From JALQTD01 sp036825655 (GTDB lineage: Bacteria; Bacteroidota; Bacteroidia; Flavobacteriales_D; Sanyastnellaceae), in NCBI GenBank assembly GCA_036825655.1, contig DAISXU010000149.1, forward strand, positions 1 to 5,218: a stretch of 5,218 nucleotides of DNA. The letters are read 5' to 3'. This document shows positions 5,147 through 5,218 of this stretch, piece after piece. The stretch's first letter is position 1, and each line of letters starts with the position of its first letter. A program made the translations under genes and the position numbers. The notes under the pieces are model-generated. The model had not been told where the DNA came from, ran no database searches, and saw nothing but the letters and a program-made list of their open reading frames with translations.

Positions 5147-5218
5147 TTAAGCCATTTCAGCCTGTTTCCATGGCGCGAAGGCCAGTTGCTCTCGGCCCTT
5201 CTTGGTGAGGGTGTACCC
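5147..5218 (-). CDS. 3' end of a gene continuing past the window; possible winged-helix protein
   Basis: Reading the minus strand from the window edge gives 23 residues, beginning GYTLTKKGREQL and ending KQAEMA, before TAA. The pattern Tyr-x-Leu-Thr-x-x-Gly-Arg-Glu-x-Leu is common at the wing of winged-helix DNA-binding proteins such as the PadR and MarR groups, so this may be the C-terminal tail of a transcriptional regulator. Too little is present to assign a family. The facing two-way terminator supports a gene ending here on this strand. The start and most of the protein lie beyond 5218. Confidence 0.55.
   Translation of the reverse strand, partial: GYTLTKKGREQLAFAPWKQAEMA

Noticed and set aside
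1..5218. Mobile element, CRISPR array, toxin-antitoxin pair, tRNA or rRNA
   Set aside because: No transposase or integrase frame, no regularly spaced identical repeats, no paired small toxin-like genes and no tRNA-like fold were seen on either strand.

Overview
The window looks like chromosomal DNA from a Bacteroidota bacterium, most likely a marine or aquatic member of Flavobacteriales or a near relative. The main evidence is the first gene. It encodes a large secreted protein with a choice-of-anchor L domain, a PKD domain and the C-terminal sorting domain of the gliding-motility/CHU_C type (type B cargo of the type IX secretion system), a combination I associate with this phylum. The lack of Shine-Dalgarno sequences and the A-rich leader before the small gene agree with this. 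The genus cannot be read from the sequence.

Layout. Positions 1-63 are a short leader that can fold on itself. Positions 64-3303 (+) encode a 1079-residue exported modular protein: signal peptide, choice-of-anchor L domain, Calx-beta-like segment, six Ig-like repeats sharing a Cys-Trp-Cys pattern, a PKD domain and the sorting domain. An 85-base gap follows, holding a 12-base tandem duplication across the stop codon and two inverted repeats, one of them lying over the next start codon. Positions 3389-4705 (+) encode a 438-residue sugar transporter of the FucP branch of the major facilitator superfamily. A 161-base gap follows, with a strong imperfect inverted repeat (4764-4799) whose loop side contains a DnaA-box match, and a possible promoter. 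Positions 4867-5010 (+) encode a 47-residue basic protein of unknown function. A two-way intrinsic terminator (5072-5103) separates it from the 3' end of a convergent gene on the minus strand (5147-5218), cut by the window edge.

How the genes relate. I see no sign that they form one pathway. The secreted protein, the transporter and the small protein point the same way but have separate intergenic regions with their own candidate signals. The transporter has no sugar-catabolic neighbour here, so its substrate is open. The exported protein has no secretion-system or PorP/SprF partner within the window. I found no mobile element, CRISPR array, RNA gene or defence system. The most interesting items are the disulfide-patterned repeat array, the small basic protein, and the inverted repeats flanking the transporter gene.
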